Source: Achromobacter sp. HZ34 (lineage in GTDB: Bacteria; Pseudomonadota; Gammaproteobacteria; Burkholderiales; Burkholderiaceae_B). Taken from it: a stretch of DNA of 64,000 nt. The notes below the pieces were generated by a model. The model saw only the letters and a list, made by a program, of their open reading frames with translations, was not told the DNA's origin and searched no databases. The DNA lies in the NCBI RefSeq assembly GCF_002209485.1, contig NZ_NJIX01000005.1, positions 496,001 to 560,000 of the forward strand, read 5' to 3'. Position numbers and translations under genes: made by a program. Shown here in pieces: positions 1 through 7,980 of the stretch; the stretch's first letter is position 1; every line of letters starts with the position of its first letter.

Positions 1-233
1 CCATCGCGGGCAGCAACGGCCGGCTGGAAAATACGCACGACGCCAGCCTGCCCCAGAGCGATCTACGGATCCAGCGGCGCCGCCTGCTGGAGAAGTCATC
101 CCTGCTATTGAACCCGCGCTATGGTGAAAGCAGGGTTACCGAGGCGCAGGCGGGATTGCTGGCCATCGGCAGCCAGGATGCCTTGGGCGACTGGCTGCAG
201 GATATCGTCCTGCGGATGGTTGACGACAAGTGA
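1..233 (+). CDS. C-terminal end of an unidentified protein (partial)
   Basis: An open reading frame enters from the left edge and stops at TGA 231-233, giving the last 76 or so residues. The visible part is hydrophilic, with an arginine-rich stretch (RIQRRRLLEK) followed by a leucine-rich, probably helical tail ending MVDDK. I see no signal, membrane segment or catalytic motif and do not recognise the family. The frame is open from the window edge, and its codon use resembles the neighbours, so a real gene end is likely. The next gene converges on it from the minus strand. Confidence 0.5.
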   Translation, partial: IAGSNGRLENTHDASLPQSDLRIQRRRLLEKSSLLLNPRYGESRVTEAQAGLLAIGSQDALGDWLQDIVLRMVDDK

Positions 234-323
234 GGCGACCGATGGCAACGGCGATGCCAATGTCTATCGCTGTGGCCGCGGCTGTGAACGGCGGGATGCA
301 CTACGCCGGCGCCTTGCACACGC

Positions 324-1076
324 TCATTGCGGGCCGGTGTAGCCCAGCAGGCGCGAAATCTCTTCCGCCACCTTGGCCACCGGCGGCCCCCATTCCTTCA
401 TCTGGCGGGCCTTGAGCCGCTCGGTCGGGCCCGACAGGCCGACGGCGGCGACCACTTCACCCGAGGCGTCCCGTATGGCGGCCGCCACGCCGCACACCTG
501 TTCGCGCCACTCTCCCCTATTGGTGGCATAGCCTTGGGTACGGATACGCTCCAGTTCCGTATCCAGGTCCGCGCCGCGCGTGATGCTCTTCGACGAATAC
601 GCCCGCAAGGCGGCCTTCGTCTGCGCGATACGCGTCGCGTCCGCCCAGGCCAGCTGAGCCTTGCCGGTGGCGACGCATTGGGCCGGCGCGCGGCCGCCAA
701 CGGTGGTGTAGGCGCGCACGGGCTGCGGACTGTCGATCTTAGCCAGATACAGCACGTCGATACCGTCCAGCACGGACAGATGGACCGTCTCCGAACTGTC
801 GGCCGCCAGCCTCTCCATGAAAGGCTGCGCCACCTGGCGGATGTCCAGGCGGGAACGGACGTGCGACCCCAGTTCCCACAGCTTCATGGTCAGTTCATAA
901 CGGCCGCTGTCGCCGTTCTTGCGCGCGAAGCCCTGATGGACCAATCCCTGCAGCAGCCGGTGCACATTGCTTTTGTTGAGTTGCAGCGTCTCGGCCAACT
1001 CCGTAACGCCGCAGGCCCGGTCGCTGCGCGCCAGGGTTTCGAGCAAGGTCAGGCCTTTCAGGAATGTCTTGTCCAT
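324..1076 (-). CDS. IclR-family transcriptional regulator
   Basis: A 250-residue protein of normal IclR length. The N-terminal winged helix-turn-helix is at residues 10-65 (GVTELAETLQLNKSNVHRLL), and the effector-binding domain covers about 80-247, with the usual AQCVATGKA stretch and a C-terminal GLSGPTERL segment. It lies downstream of and parallel to a Bug receptor gene, and the divergent promoter beyond that receptor carries a TGTTCC-N3-GGAACA palindrome. It is therefore the likely local regulator of the receptor and of the dioxygenase-lyase pair (inference). The effector is unknown. Confidence 0.9.
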   Translation of the reverse strand: MDKTFLKGLTLLETLARSDRACGVTELAETLQLNKSNVHRLLQGLVHQGFARKNGDSGRYELTMKLWELGSHVRSRLDIRQVAQPFMERLAADSSETVHLSVLDGIDVLYLAKIDSPQPVRAYTTVGGRAPAQCVATGKAQLAWADATRIAQTKAALRAYSSKSITRGADLDTELERIRTQGYATNRGEWREQVCGVAAAIRDASGEVVAAVGLSGPTERLKARQMKEWGPPVAKVAEEISRLLGYTGPQ

Positions 1077-1227
1077 ATATCGTGCAGCCCGCCACAGGGA
1101 TGTCCAGCTTTTTTGGAAGCGGCCATTATAGGAAAAGCATTTGCCCTGGGTTGCGCCGACGGCCCGCGCTCCGCCCTTGCCTGCCGCGGCCGTTGCGGAC
1201 CGTCGTTGCAGACCGCGGCCGCGAATC

Positions 1228-2211
1228 CTACTGGATCGCGATCTTCGCCGAATGGATGACGCCGGCCCAGCGCGCGATATCCGTCGCCAGGAACTGGGCG
1301 AACATGTCGGAAGAACCGGTGACAGGCTCGGCGCCCATGGATATCAGCTTTTCCTTGAAGGCAGGATCCGCCACGGCATGGGTTATCACTGCGTTTAGCT
1401 TGCGCACCACCTCCTTCGGCATGCCGGCCGGTCCCAGGATGCCATACCAGGCCTGTACATCCATATCCGCCACCCCCGCTTCCGCCATCGTGGGCACGTC
1501 CGGCAACAAGGCGGAGCGCCTGGCGCTGGTCACCGCCAGGGCCTTCAGTTGTTTCGACTCGATCAGCCCCTTGGCGCTGGGCACATTGATGAAGGTGTAG
1601 TCGACCTCGCCGCTCATGACCGCCGACACCGACGGTGCCGTGCCCTTGTAGGGGATATGCATGACCTTGAGGCCCGTGCGCAGATTGAACAGCTCACCGC
1701 ACAGGTGTTGCGTGCTGCCCGGTCCGGAAGACGAAAAGTTGCCCGCGGTCTTGCGGCCCTTCTCCCAGGCGATCAGTTCGGCCACGGAATTGACCTTCAA
1801 TCCCTCCCGCACCACCAGCACATTGGGGCTTTGCGCGAACAGCGCCACCGGCGTGAAGTCCTTGACGGGGTCGTAGTCCAGTTTGGGAAACAGGCTGATG
1901 TTCACCGCCAATGCCGATGACGACGCAAACAAGGTATAGCCGTCGGCGGGCGACCGAGCCACGAACTGCGCACCGATGTTCTGGCTGGCACCCGGCCGGT
2001 TCTCCACCACGACCGTCTGCCCCAGCCCCTGCGCCATGGGCTGCTGTACCAGCCGGGCCATGATGTCGACACCGCCACCCGGCGTATAGCCGACGATCAG
2101 CTTCAAGGGATGTTCCGGAAAGCCGGACTCCCCCGCTGCCGCCGCGCCGGCGTGCGCCGTCATCATTGCCATCGATGCCGCCGCGGCGGCGCATAGGAAT
2201 TTCATGGACAT
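1228..2211 (-). CDS. Bug-family periplasmic solute-binding receptor
   Basis: A 327-residue tripartite tricarboxylate transporter (TctC/Bug) receptor. An Ala-rich signal peptide covers about residues 1-27; the mature protein opens with FPEHPLKLIVGYTPGGGVD and VENRPGA, the two hallmarks of the family's ligand loop. I chose ATG 2211 because GGAGGAG lies just upstream; a longer in-frame reading to 2301 lacks such a site. No TctA or TctB membrane gene is nearby, so it is an orphan receptor. Family members bind carboxylates, often C4 dicarboxylates or aromatic acids; the ligand here is unknown. It is divergent from the thiol dioxygenase. Confidence 0.92.
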   Translation of the reverse strand: MSMKFLCAAAAASMAMMTAHAGAAAAGESGFPEHPLKLIVGYTPGGGVDIMARLVQQPMAQGLGQTVVVENRPGASQNIGAQFVARSPADGYTLFASSSALAVNISLFPKLDYDPVKDFTPVALFAQSPNVLVVREGLKVNSVAELIAWEKGRKTAGNFSSSGPGSTQHLCGELFNLRTGLKVMHIPYKGTAPSVSAVMSGEVDYTFINVPSAKGLIESKQLKALAVTSARRSALLPDVPTMAEAGVADMDVQAWYGILGPAGMPKEVVRKLNAVITHAVADPAFKEKLISMGAEPVTGSSDMFAQFLATDIARWAGVIHSAKIAIQ

Positions 2212-2513
2212 TGCTGGTCTCCTCCGTCCTTCATGGCTGCTCGTGGTGTGCCTCTGGCGCCAGTTGGTTTCTGACATCGAATCGCCGTAGGGCGGGCACA
2301 TTATCTGTCGTTCTACTTTGTGGAACGATCACCTATATTTTGGAATACGATAAGACAGGACGCTCCAAGCGTCAATGCAGGCCGTCCCTGCTTGACACCC
2401 TGTTCCGCCGGAACATAAGATGTCTTCACCTATATTTTCAATACTATGTTTCAAATAATAGAACGCTTACTTTCATGCCACGGCATGCAATCGACTTGAA
2501 GCAAGGAGGCAGA
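2212..2513. promoter_or_regulatory. Divergent promoter region with GGAAC palindrome and direct repeats
   Basis: This intergenic stretch separates the Bug receptor (minus) from the thiol dioxygenase (plus). It holds a perfect inverted repeat TGTTCC-GCC-GGAACA at 2401-2415, further GGAA half-sites at 2320-2326 and 2340-2346, and a 12-base direct repeat CACCTATATTTT at 2330-2341 and 2427-2438. The AT-rich repeats could be promoter elements and the GGAAC boxes operator sites for the nearby IclR protein. Both roles are inference. No gene is seen here. Confidence 0.5.
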
Positions 2514-3083
2514 ATGTCGACCGGGAGATTGAAGGATTTCGTGCAACAGGCCACCCACGTCATGGACACGGTGACTGGGGACGAGGCGCGTATGCAGGCC
2601 GTGCAGCCCATTTTGGGAAAGCTGATCGCCCAGGACGACTGGCTGCCCGATGCCTTTGCCCAGCCGCATCCCGAGTACTACCAGCAATACCTGCTCTACT
2701 GCGATCCCCACGAACGCTTCTGTATCGTGAGCTTCGTGTGGGGCCCCGGCCAGAAGACGCCGGTACACGATCACACGGTCTGGGGCCTGGTCGGCATGCT
2801 GCGCGGCTCGGAAACGTCACAGCGCTTCGAGCAGCGCGACGGCGCCTTGCACGCAGGCGAGACTGCCACGCTGCGGCCGGGCGAAATCGAACGCCTGCTG
2901 CCCGCGGACGGGGACATACACCAGGTGCGCAACCTGTACGACGACAAGGTCTCCATCAGCGTCCACGTCTACGGCGCCAACATCGGCAAGGTGCGCCGGC
3001 ACGTGCTGGATCCCGCGACCGGAAAAAGCAAGGAGTTCATCTCCGGCTTTTCGTCCGCGGTGCTGCCGAATATCTGGAATTGA
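2514..3083 (+). CDS. Thiol dioxygenase (cysteine dioxygenase-type cupin)
   Basis: A 189-residue cupin of the bacterial cysteine/3-mercaptopropionate dioxygenase family. The motif PVHDHTVWGLVGMLRG supplies iron ligands His85 and His87, and GDIHQV supplies His136, completing the 3-His site. The family adds O2 to a thiol to give a sulfinate: cysteine, 3-mercaptopropionate or mercaptosuccinate, depending on the member. ATG 2514 follows AAGGAGG; upstream in-frame starts lack a site. It is followed 50 bases later by a fumarase/aspartase-superfamily lyase, probably in one operon. The exact thiol substrate cannot be read from sequence alone. Confidence 0.85.
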   Translation: MSTGRLKDFVQQATHVMDTVTGDEARMQAVQPILGKLIAQDDWLPDAFAQPHPEYYQQYLLYCDPHERFCIVSFVWGPGQKTPVHDHTVWGLVGMLRGSETSQRFEQRDGALHAGETATLRPGEIERLLPADGDIHQVRNLYDDKVSISVHVYGANIGKVRRHVLDPATGKSKEFISGFSSAVLPNIWN

Positions 3084-3133
3084 TCGAAGAATCCAGACGA
3101 ACAATCCAAAGGAAATGGAACAGGGAGACAGGC

Positions 3134-4504
3134 ATGAGCTCATACGTCATCGATAGCGAACTATTCCGCGATCAATTCAGTACGCAGACGATGCGCGACA
3201 TATTCAGCGACAGCAACACCGTGCAGCGCTGGCTGGACGTCGAAGCCGCGCTGGCCAAGGTGCAGGCACGGCTGTCCATCATCCCCCAGGCCGCCGCCGA
3301 TGAGATCCAGCGCAAGGCCAAGGTCGAACTCATCGACCTGCCGGAGCTGAAGGCAGAGATGGATCGCACGGCGCATCCCATCGTCCCCCTGCTGCGCGCA
3401 ATGAAGAAGATCTGCGACGGCGACGCCGGCGAATACATCCATTGGGGCGCCACCACCCAGGACATCATGGACACCGGCACCATCCTGCAGCTGAAGGACG
3501 CGCTGCGGGAGATAGAGACGGCCTTGCAGTCCACGCTGGACAATGCGATGAAGCTGGCAGCGCAGTATCGCGACGTCACGATGGTGGCGCGCAGCCACGG
3601 ACAACAGGCCTTGCCCATCACCTTCGGCTTCAAGGCCGCGGTGTGGGCCGCGGAGATCCGGCGCAACCTTGCCCGCCTGGCGCAGATGCGCGAGCGCTTG
3701 CTGATGGGGCAGTTCTCCGGCGCGGTCGGCACGCTGGCGGCTTTGGGCGACCAGGGCATCGAAGTACAGGAAGCGTTGTTCGAGGCGTTGGGCCTGGGCA
3801 CGCCGGAGATCACCTGGCACGTGTCGCGCGACAGCATGGCCGAGATGGCCTGCGTGCTGGGCATCTGCGCCAGCACCCTGGGCAAGATCGCCCACGAGAT
3901 CTACAGCCTGCAAAAGACCGAGACCGCCGAACTGGAGGAGCCCTTCTCTCCCGGCAAGGTCGGCAGCAGCACCATGCCCCACAAGCGCAACCCGCCTACT
4001 TGCGAAACGGTAGTGGCGATCTCGCGCATCGTGCGCAGCACCGTACCTCTGGCCATGGAAGCCATGATGGCGGAACATGAGCGCGACAAGATCGTGCTGC
4101 AGACCGAGCGTGAGTTCATCTCACGCGTCTGCTGCATGACGCACGCCGCTGCCAGGAAGATGGCTTTCGTCCTGGAAAAGCTCAGCGTCCGTACGCAGAA
4201 CATGGAAAAGAATCTGCACATACAGAATGGCCTGCTGCTGTCCGAAGCGGTCATGATGCATCTGAGCGATGCGCTGGGGCGCCAGGAAGCCCACGAGATC
4301 GTCTACCGCGTCTGCATGGACGTCTTCGAACGAGGCGGCAATCTGAAGGACGCCTTGCTGGACGATACGCAACTCAAGGGTCGTCTGAGTGCTGGCGATC
4401 TGGACCGCGTGCTGGATCCGCACGCCTATACCGGCCTGGCCGGCGTCTTTGTCGACCGGGTACTGGGCCGTAAGACAGCACAGCCGGAAGCTGCACGAGG
4501 CTGA
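3134..4504 (+). CDS. Fumarase/aspartase-superfamily lyase (adenylosuccinate lyase-like)
   Basis: A 456-residue enzyme with the three conserved regions of the superfamily: HWGATTQDIMDT (103-114), ARSHGQQALPITFG (about 152-165) and the signature loop GSSTMPHKRNP (277-287), which carries the catalytic serine. The C-terminal helical domain (LLLSEAVMMHLSDALGRQEA) is of adenylosuccinate lyase / carboxymuconate cycloisomerase type. Members eliminate fumarate from succinyl adducts or cyclise muconates. It is unlikely to be the housekeeping PurB, given its place behind a thiol dioxygenase and opposite a carboxylate receptor. A lyase releasing fumarate from a succinylated thiol or amine fits the context, but this is inference. 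Confidence 0.8.
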   Translation: MSSYVIDSELFRDQFSTQTMRDIFSDSNTVQRWLDVEAALAKVQARLSIIPQAAADEIQRKAKVELIDLPELKAEMDRTAHPIVPLLRAMKKICDGDAGEYIHWGATTQDIMDTGTILQLKDALREIETALQSTLDNAMKLAAQYRDVTMVARSHGQQALPITFGFKAAVWAAEIRRNLARLAQMRERLLMGQFSGAVGTLAALGDQGIEVQEALFEALGLGTPEITWHVSRDSMAEMACVLGICASTLGKIAHEIYSLQKTETAELEEPFSPGKVGSSTMPHKRNPPTCETVVAISRIVRSTVPLAMEAMMAEHERDKIVLQTEREFISRVCCMTHAAARKMAFVLEKLSVRTQNMEKNLHIQNGLLLSEAVMMHLSDALGRQEAHEIVYRVCMDVFERGGNLKDALLDDTQLKGRLSAGDLDRVLDPHAYTGLAGVFVDRVLGRKTAQPEAARG

Positions 4505-4564
4505 TCCTCCTCTGGGCATCCCTTCCGCGCTTCAACTTCGAGCCTCGATTCCCAGGCTCGATCC

Positions 4565-4594
4565 AGCGCCGGCCGGCTTGCAACGGCCGGCGCT
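4565..4594. terminator. Stem-loop between convergent genes
   Basis: A perfect 10-base inverted repeat AGCGCCGGCC / GGCCGGCGCT with a 10-base loop sits between the ends of the lyase (4504) and the AhpD-like gene (4604). There is no clear U-tract, so it may act as a bidirectional barrier rather than a strong intrinsic terminator. Confidence 0.5.
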
Positions 4595-4603
4595 GCAACG
4601 CGT

Positions 4604-4948
4604 CTATTTCTGTTCGAACTGCCCGAACGCTTCCAGCGCCCTGGCGGAATACACGTAGGCGGCGCCCGCATTCAACGCCACGGCGGTTCCCAGGGCCTCG
4701 CTGACCTCTTCGATGGTGGCGCCGGCCTTCTGCGCGGCCGCGGCGTGTGAAGAGATGCAGCCGTCGCAACGCGTGGTCACGGCTACGGCCAGCGCGATCA
4801 GCTCGCGCGTCTTGGCATCCAGGTGCTTGCCCTCGCCCAGGGCCTGGTTCAGGCCGCCGTAGGCCTTGACCACGGCCGGATTGGTTTCCGCGAAAGTCTT
4901 GGCGCCAGCGCGCAGGTTCGAGAGTTGGTCGACCCAGTTGTTCATCAT
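4604..4948 (-). CDS. Carboxymuconolactone decarboxylase / AhpD-like protein
   Basis: A 114-residue all-helical protein of the carboxymuconolactone decarboxylase family. The redox motif CDGC at residues 61-64 followed by His68 (CxxCxxxH) is typical of the AhpD-like, peroxidase-reducing branch, while true muconolactone decarboxylases usually lack the CxxC. AAGGAG precedes the paired ATGs at 4948/4945. It converges on the lyase gene and stands alone, with an AT-rich upstream region. A disulfide-reductase or peroxide-defence role is likely from the family; no specific substrate can be named. Confidence 0.85.
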   Translation of the reverse strand: MMNNWVDQLSNLRAGAKTFAETNPAVVKAYGGLNQALGEGKHLDAKTRELIALAVAVTTRCDGCISSHAAAAQKAGATIEEVSEALGTAVALNAGAAYVYSARALEAFGQFEQK

Positions 4949-5073
4949 GCTCGAATCTCCTTGGTGTTCGGGGTCGCCCGCGGCATTTTGGGACGACCTG
5001 GATAGATCCCATATTTGAGATTTCTAATCTCAATTTTTAGGATCCACAAATCCTACGCCTTTCAAGGATGATT

Positions 5074-5108
5074 GAAAACCCCGCGTTTCCTGCGGTCAGG
5101 CGCGGGGT
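5074..5108 (-). terminator. Intrinsic terminator of the peptide-transport operon
   Basis: On the minus strand ACCCCGCG pairs with CGCGGGGT (positions 5101-5108 and 5078-5085) around a 15-base loop and is followed by TTTT. It lies 24 bases past the stop codon of the aminotransferase, the last gene of the operon. Confidence 0.7.
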
Positions 5109-5131
5109 ATCGACATGCTGGCGCCGTGAAG

Positions 5132-6397
5132 CTACCCCGCCCCGGGCAGCGATTCGAGCGCCAGGGACTGGCTCAGGTCCGCCGCCGCCAGATCGGCGGC
5201 ATCGAGCATTTCCTCGATGACGGCGTCCGTGTGGGCGAAGGAGATATACAAGCGGCCGTAGCAGGAAGGCATGACCAGCAAACCGTGCGAACGCAACGCC
5301 AGATGCAGCGCCGTGGAAAAGGTCGAATTGACGCGCCGGGCCGCATCGTTATAGTCCCGCGGCACGGCAGCGCTGGGCCACATGCTGAAGACCGTTCCGT
5401 ATCCCGACGTCTCGACGGGGATGCCGTGCCGTGCGAACGTCGTCCTCAGCGCATCGCGCAAGCGATTGCCGCGCTTCTGCAGCGCCGCGTAATCCTGTCG
5501 ATCCAGCGCCTCCAACGTCGACAACAGGGCCGCGCACGCAAGAGGATTACCGCTGTAGGTACCGCCACGCGCGACTTTTCCCTCGGCAAACGGCGCGAGT
5601 ATGTCCGGACGCCCAACCACAGCGGCCACCGGCACGCCCGTGCCGATCGCTTTACCCACGGTCGCCATGTCCGGAGCCAAGCCCCATAGATGGCTGGTCA
5701 GCCCGGGATGAAGACGAAAGCCCATCAACACTTCATCGCAGATCAACAGCACGCCATGCCGGCGCGCCGTTGCTTGCAGCTTCTCAAGATAGCCCGGTGC
5801 CGGCAACACGCAACCCGCGTTCGCCAGCATCGGCTCGAACAGGATGGCGGCAATGTCTTGACGCGTGGAGAACAGCCGCTCCAGGTCATACCCATCGTTG
5901 AAGCGCAACAGCGTCGTGCGCCCCGTCATCGGCCTGTTGCTGTCGGGGAACAGCGCATCCTCGGTACCGACGTTACCCAGCGTGATCTCGTCGAACCAGC
6001 CATCGAAACCGCCCGCCATCTTGGCGATGACCGGCTTGCCGGTGTACGCCCGCGCCGCCCGGCATGCGAGATGAACCGCCTCGCTGCCAGAGTTGGTGAA
6101 CATCACCCGACTGAGATCGCGCGTATGTGCCGCCAACGCCGAAGCCGCGGGATGCTCCCGCGTGTGCGCGAAGGAGGGTGCCGCGCCCGAGCGCAGCGCA
6201 CCGCTGACCGCGGTGATGACGGGTGGTGGGCTGTGCCCCAGCAGAATCGCACCGAACCCAAGGGCGGTATCGATATAGCGTTGGCCGGCCGTGTCCCAGA
6301 CATAGGGCCCCTCCGCCCGCTCGATGAACAGCTTTTGCCCATTCAGGTCCGGGAGAATTCTTGCGCTGCTCGAAACATCGCCTATGAGATTGTCCAT
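5132..6397 (-). CDS. Class III pyridoxal-phosphate aminotransferase (glutamate-1-semialdehyde aminomutase-like)
   Basis: A 421-residue fold-type I PLP enzyme. The phosphate-binding TNSGSEA is at 101-107, the DEV that holds the pyridine nitrogen at 221-223, and the Schiff-base lysine is Lys249 in ATVGKAIGTGVPV. It resembles glutamate-1-semialdehyde aminomutase, but sits last in an operon after an M81 peptidase and a peptide ABC transporter, so catabolic transamination of a released amino acid (perhaps a beta- or omega-amino acid) is more likely than haem synthesis. ATG 6397 lies nine bases after the peptidase stop; a longer reading frame upstream would overlap that gene. Confidence 0.88.
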   Translation of the reverse strand: MDNLIGDVSSSARILPDLNGQKLFIERAEGPYVWDTAGQRYIDTALGFGAILLGHSPPPVITAVSGALRSGAAPSFAHTREHPAASALAAHTRDLSRVMFTNSGSEAVHLACRAARAYTGKPVIAKMAGGFDGWFDEITLGNVGTEDALFPDSNRPMTGRTTLLRFNDGYDLERLFSTRQDIAAILFEPMLANAGCVLPAPGYLEKLQATARRHGVLLICDEVLMGFRLHPGLTSHLWGLAPDMATVGKAIGTGVPVAAVVGRPDILAPFAEGKVARGGTYSGNPLACAALLSTLEALDRQDYAALQKRGNRLRDALRTTFARHGIPVETSGYGTVFSMWPSAAVPRDYNDAARRVNSTFSTALHLALRSHGLLVMPSCYGRLYISFAHTDAVIEEMLDAADLAAADLSQSLALESLPGAG

Positions 6398-6405
6398 CGT
6401 GGCCC

Positions 6406-7905
6406 TTACTGGCGAATGCCGTTCACCGCACGGGTGGGCTGATAGCCAATCTTGTCGACCGGATAAAACGGCCGGGCTACCGTGAAAGGCTGGTCCTGGG
6501 GGCAGTAGGCCGTCATCCCCGGGGTGTCGGCGGTGATGCATTCACCGAGCGAGGCGAAGTTCAAGGAGAAGTGATAGCCGGATCGTGCGACCAGCACATC
6601 CATTTCCTTGGCGGCAATCCCGATGTCGTTGTAGAAATTCGGATCCTGGTAGGAGAACGGCTTCACGTTCAGCACCACGTAAACGTCCTTGACCCGTACG
6701 ACCACATACGGCCCCGTTGCAATCTTCAGGCCGCCGCTGGACGGCCCCTTCAACGTGACCTGCGCGTTGTCTCCCATGGCGAAGACAGTGCCGTTCAGCG
6801 CCACCGGCGGGGTTTCTTTCGAATACGTACCACCGACGGTAACGGTTACCGCATCGCCGACGCGGGCGCGTCCCAGCCGCTCCACCGCGGGTTTGTCCCG
6901 TATGGGAATCGCCACCTTCAGATCCGGATAGTCGGCCAGCACCTTGGTCAGGATGAACGTGCTGTCGCCAGGACCGCCGGCAGAGACTCGGTCACCCTGG
7001 TCACCGATGATGACGGGTGTTTTTCGATCCGGCTCCGAGGCTTTCCGCAGGCAGGATTCCAGCGATGGGTAGGTACCGATCAACTCGTCGCGCTTGTCCC
7101 ACAGCATCTGGCCGAACTCATCGGCAACACCGCGAGCCAGGTCCACATCGCCGTTGGTGTACGCGACAACCGTCTGGCCCATATCCTTGATGTTCAGGAA
7201 CTGCTGTACGTTGAAAATGCTGATGTCGAATAGCGCATCGTGACGCTCGCATTGCGCCACGGCGTAAGCATGCATTCCCTGCAAGGGTTCTTCGTCGGTC
7301 CGGTCGTTTCCCAAAGTCAGCATCGGAAAATGCACGCTGGCGCCGATCGGCTTGAAGCCTTCCTCGACCATGGCGCGAGCCGCTTCAAATGCCCGGCGCC
7401 CAGTGGCGGCCATGTCGGCGTGAGGATTGGTCTTGTAGGCGGTAAGAAAATCGCAAGACGCGATCGTGTGCGGCGTCACATGGGCGTGCAGGTCCAGGCC
7501 CGCCGTCATCGGCATGTCGGCGCCGACGATCTTCCGCAACCGGTGCATGAGATCTCCCTCGGGGTCATCGGTGCCAGTCGTGACCATGCCGCCATGCAAG
7601 GACATCACGATGGCGTCGTAACCGCCCTTCCTGGCGGCTTCGATGATGGGCTCACAGGCCTCCAGATAGACCTCATGGTCCACCACGCCCGACGACGACG
7701 CGCGGTAGGACACCGGCAGGATGACTTCCACGCCCAGGGCCTCGGCGGCGTCTATGATGCCACCCGTCGTCGAATTGGTGCCGCGGCATCCTGCCAGCGC
7801 GTCATCGCCGAAATCGATGCGAAATGCGTCGCGCCTGGTGATGAGCGGATTGAAGCTGTGAGATTCCTGGTGAATGCTGCCTACCAATATCTTCTTTAGT
7901 TTCAT
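6406..7905 (-). CDS. M81-family metallopeptidase (microcystinase MlrC-like)
   Basis: A 499-residue zinc hydrolase. An MlrC N-terminal domain carries GSIHQESHSFNP (His12, Glu14), SLHGGM (His104), GLDLHAHVTP (Asp138, His140, His142) and NPHADM (160-165); the C-terminal MlrC domain follows from about residue 300. MlrC in Sphingomonas opens linearised microcystin fragments next to the Adda beta-amino acid; other family members have unknown substrates. ATG 7905 gives a sensible N-terminus (MKLKKILVGS). It sits between the transporter ATPase and the aminotransferase, so it probably hydrolyses the imported amide or peptide in the cytoplasm. Confidence 0.9.
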   Translation of the reverse strand: MKLKKILVGSIHQESHSFNPLITRRDAFRIDFGDDALAGCRGTNSTTGGIIDAAEALGVEVILPVSYRASSSGVVDHEVYLEACEPIIEAARKGGYDAIVMSLHGGMVTTGTDDPEGDLMHRLRKIVGADMPMTAGLDLHAHVTPHTIASCDFLTAYKTNPHADMAATGRRAFEAARAMVEEGFKPIGASVHFPMLTLGNDRTDEEPLQGMHAYAVAQCERHDALFDISIFNVQQFLNIKDMGQTVVAYTNGDVDLARGVADEFGQMLWDKRDELIGTYPSLESCLRKASEPDRKTPVIIGDQGDRVSAGGPGDSTFILTKVLADYPDLKVAIPIRDKPAVERLGRARVGDAVTVTVGGTYSKETPPVALNGTVFAMGDNAQVTLKGPSSGGLKIATGPYVVVRVKDVYVVLNVKPFSYQDPNFYNDIGIAAKEMDVLVARSGYHFSLNFASLGECITADTPGMTAYCPQDQPFTVARPFYPVDKIGYQPTRAVNGIRQ

Positions 7906-7980
7906 ATGAGTCTCGGCTAGGGGGCTGATGTTGAGCTGATAGTGAGCGGGTGCTGGATGGAGGCGCGATGGCATCGATGC

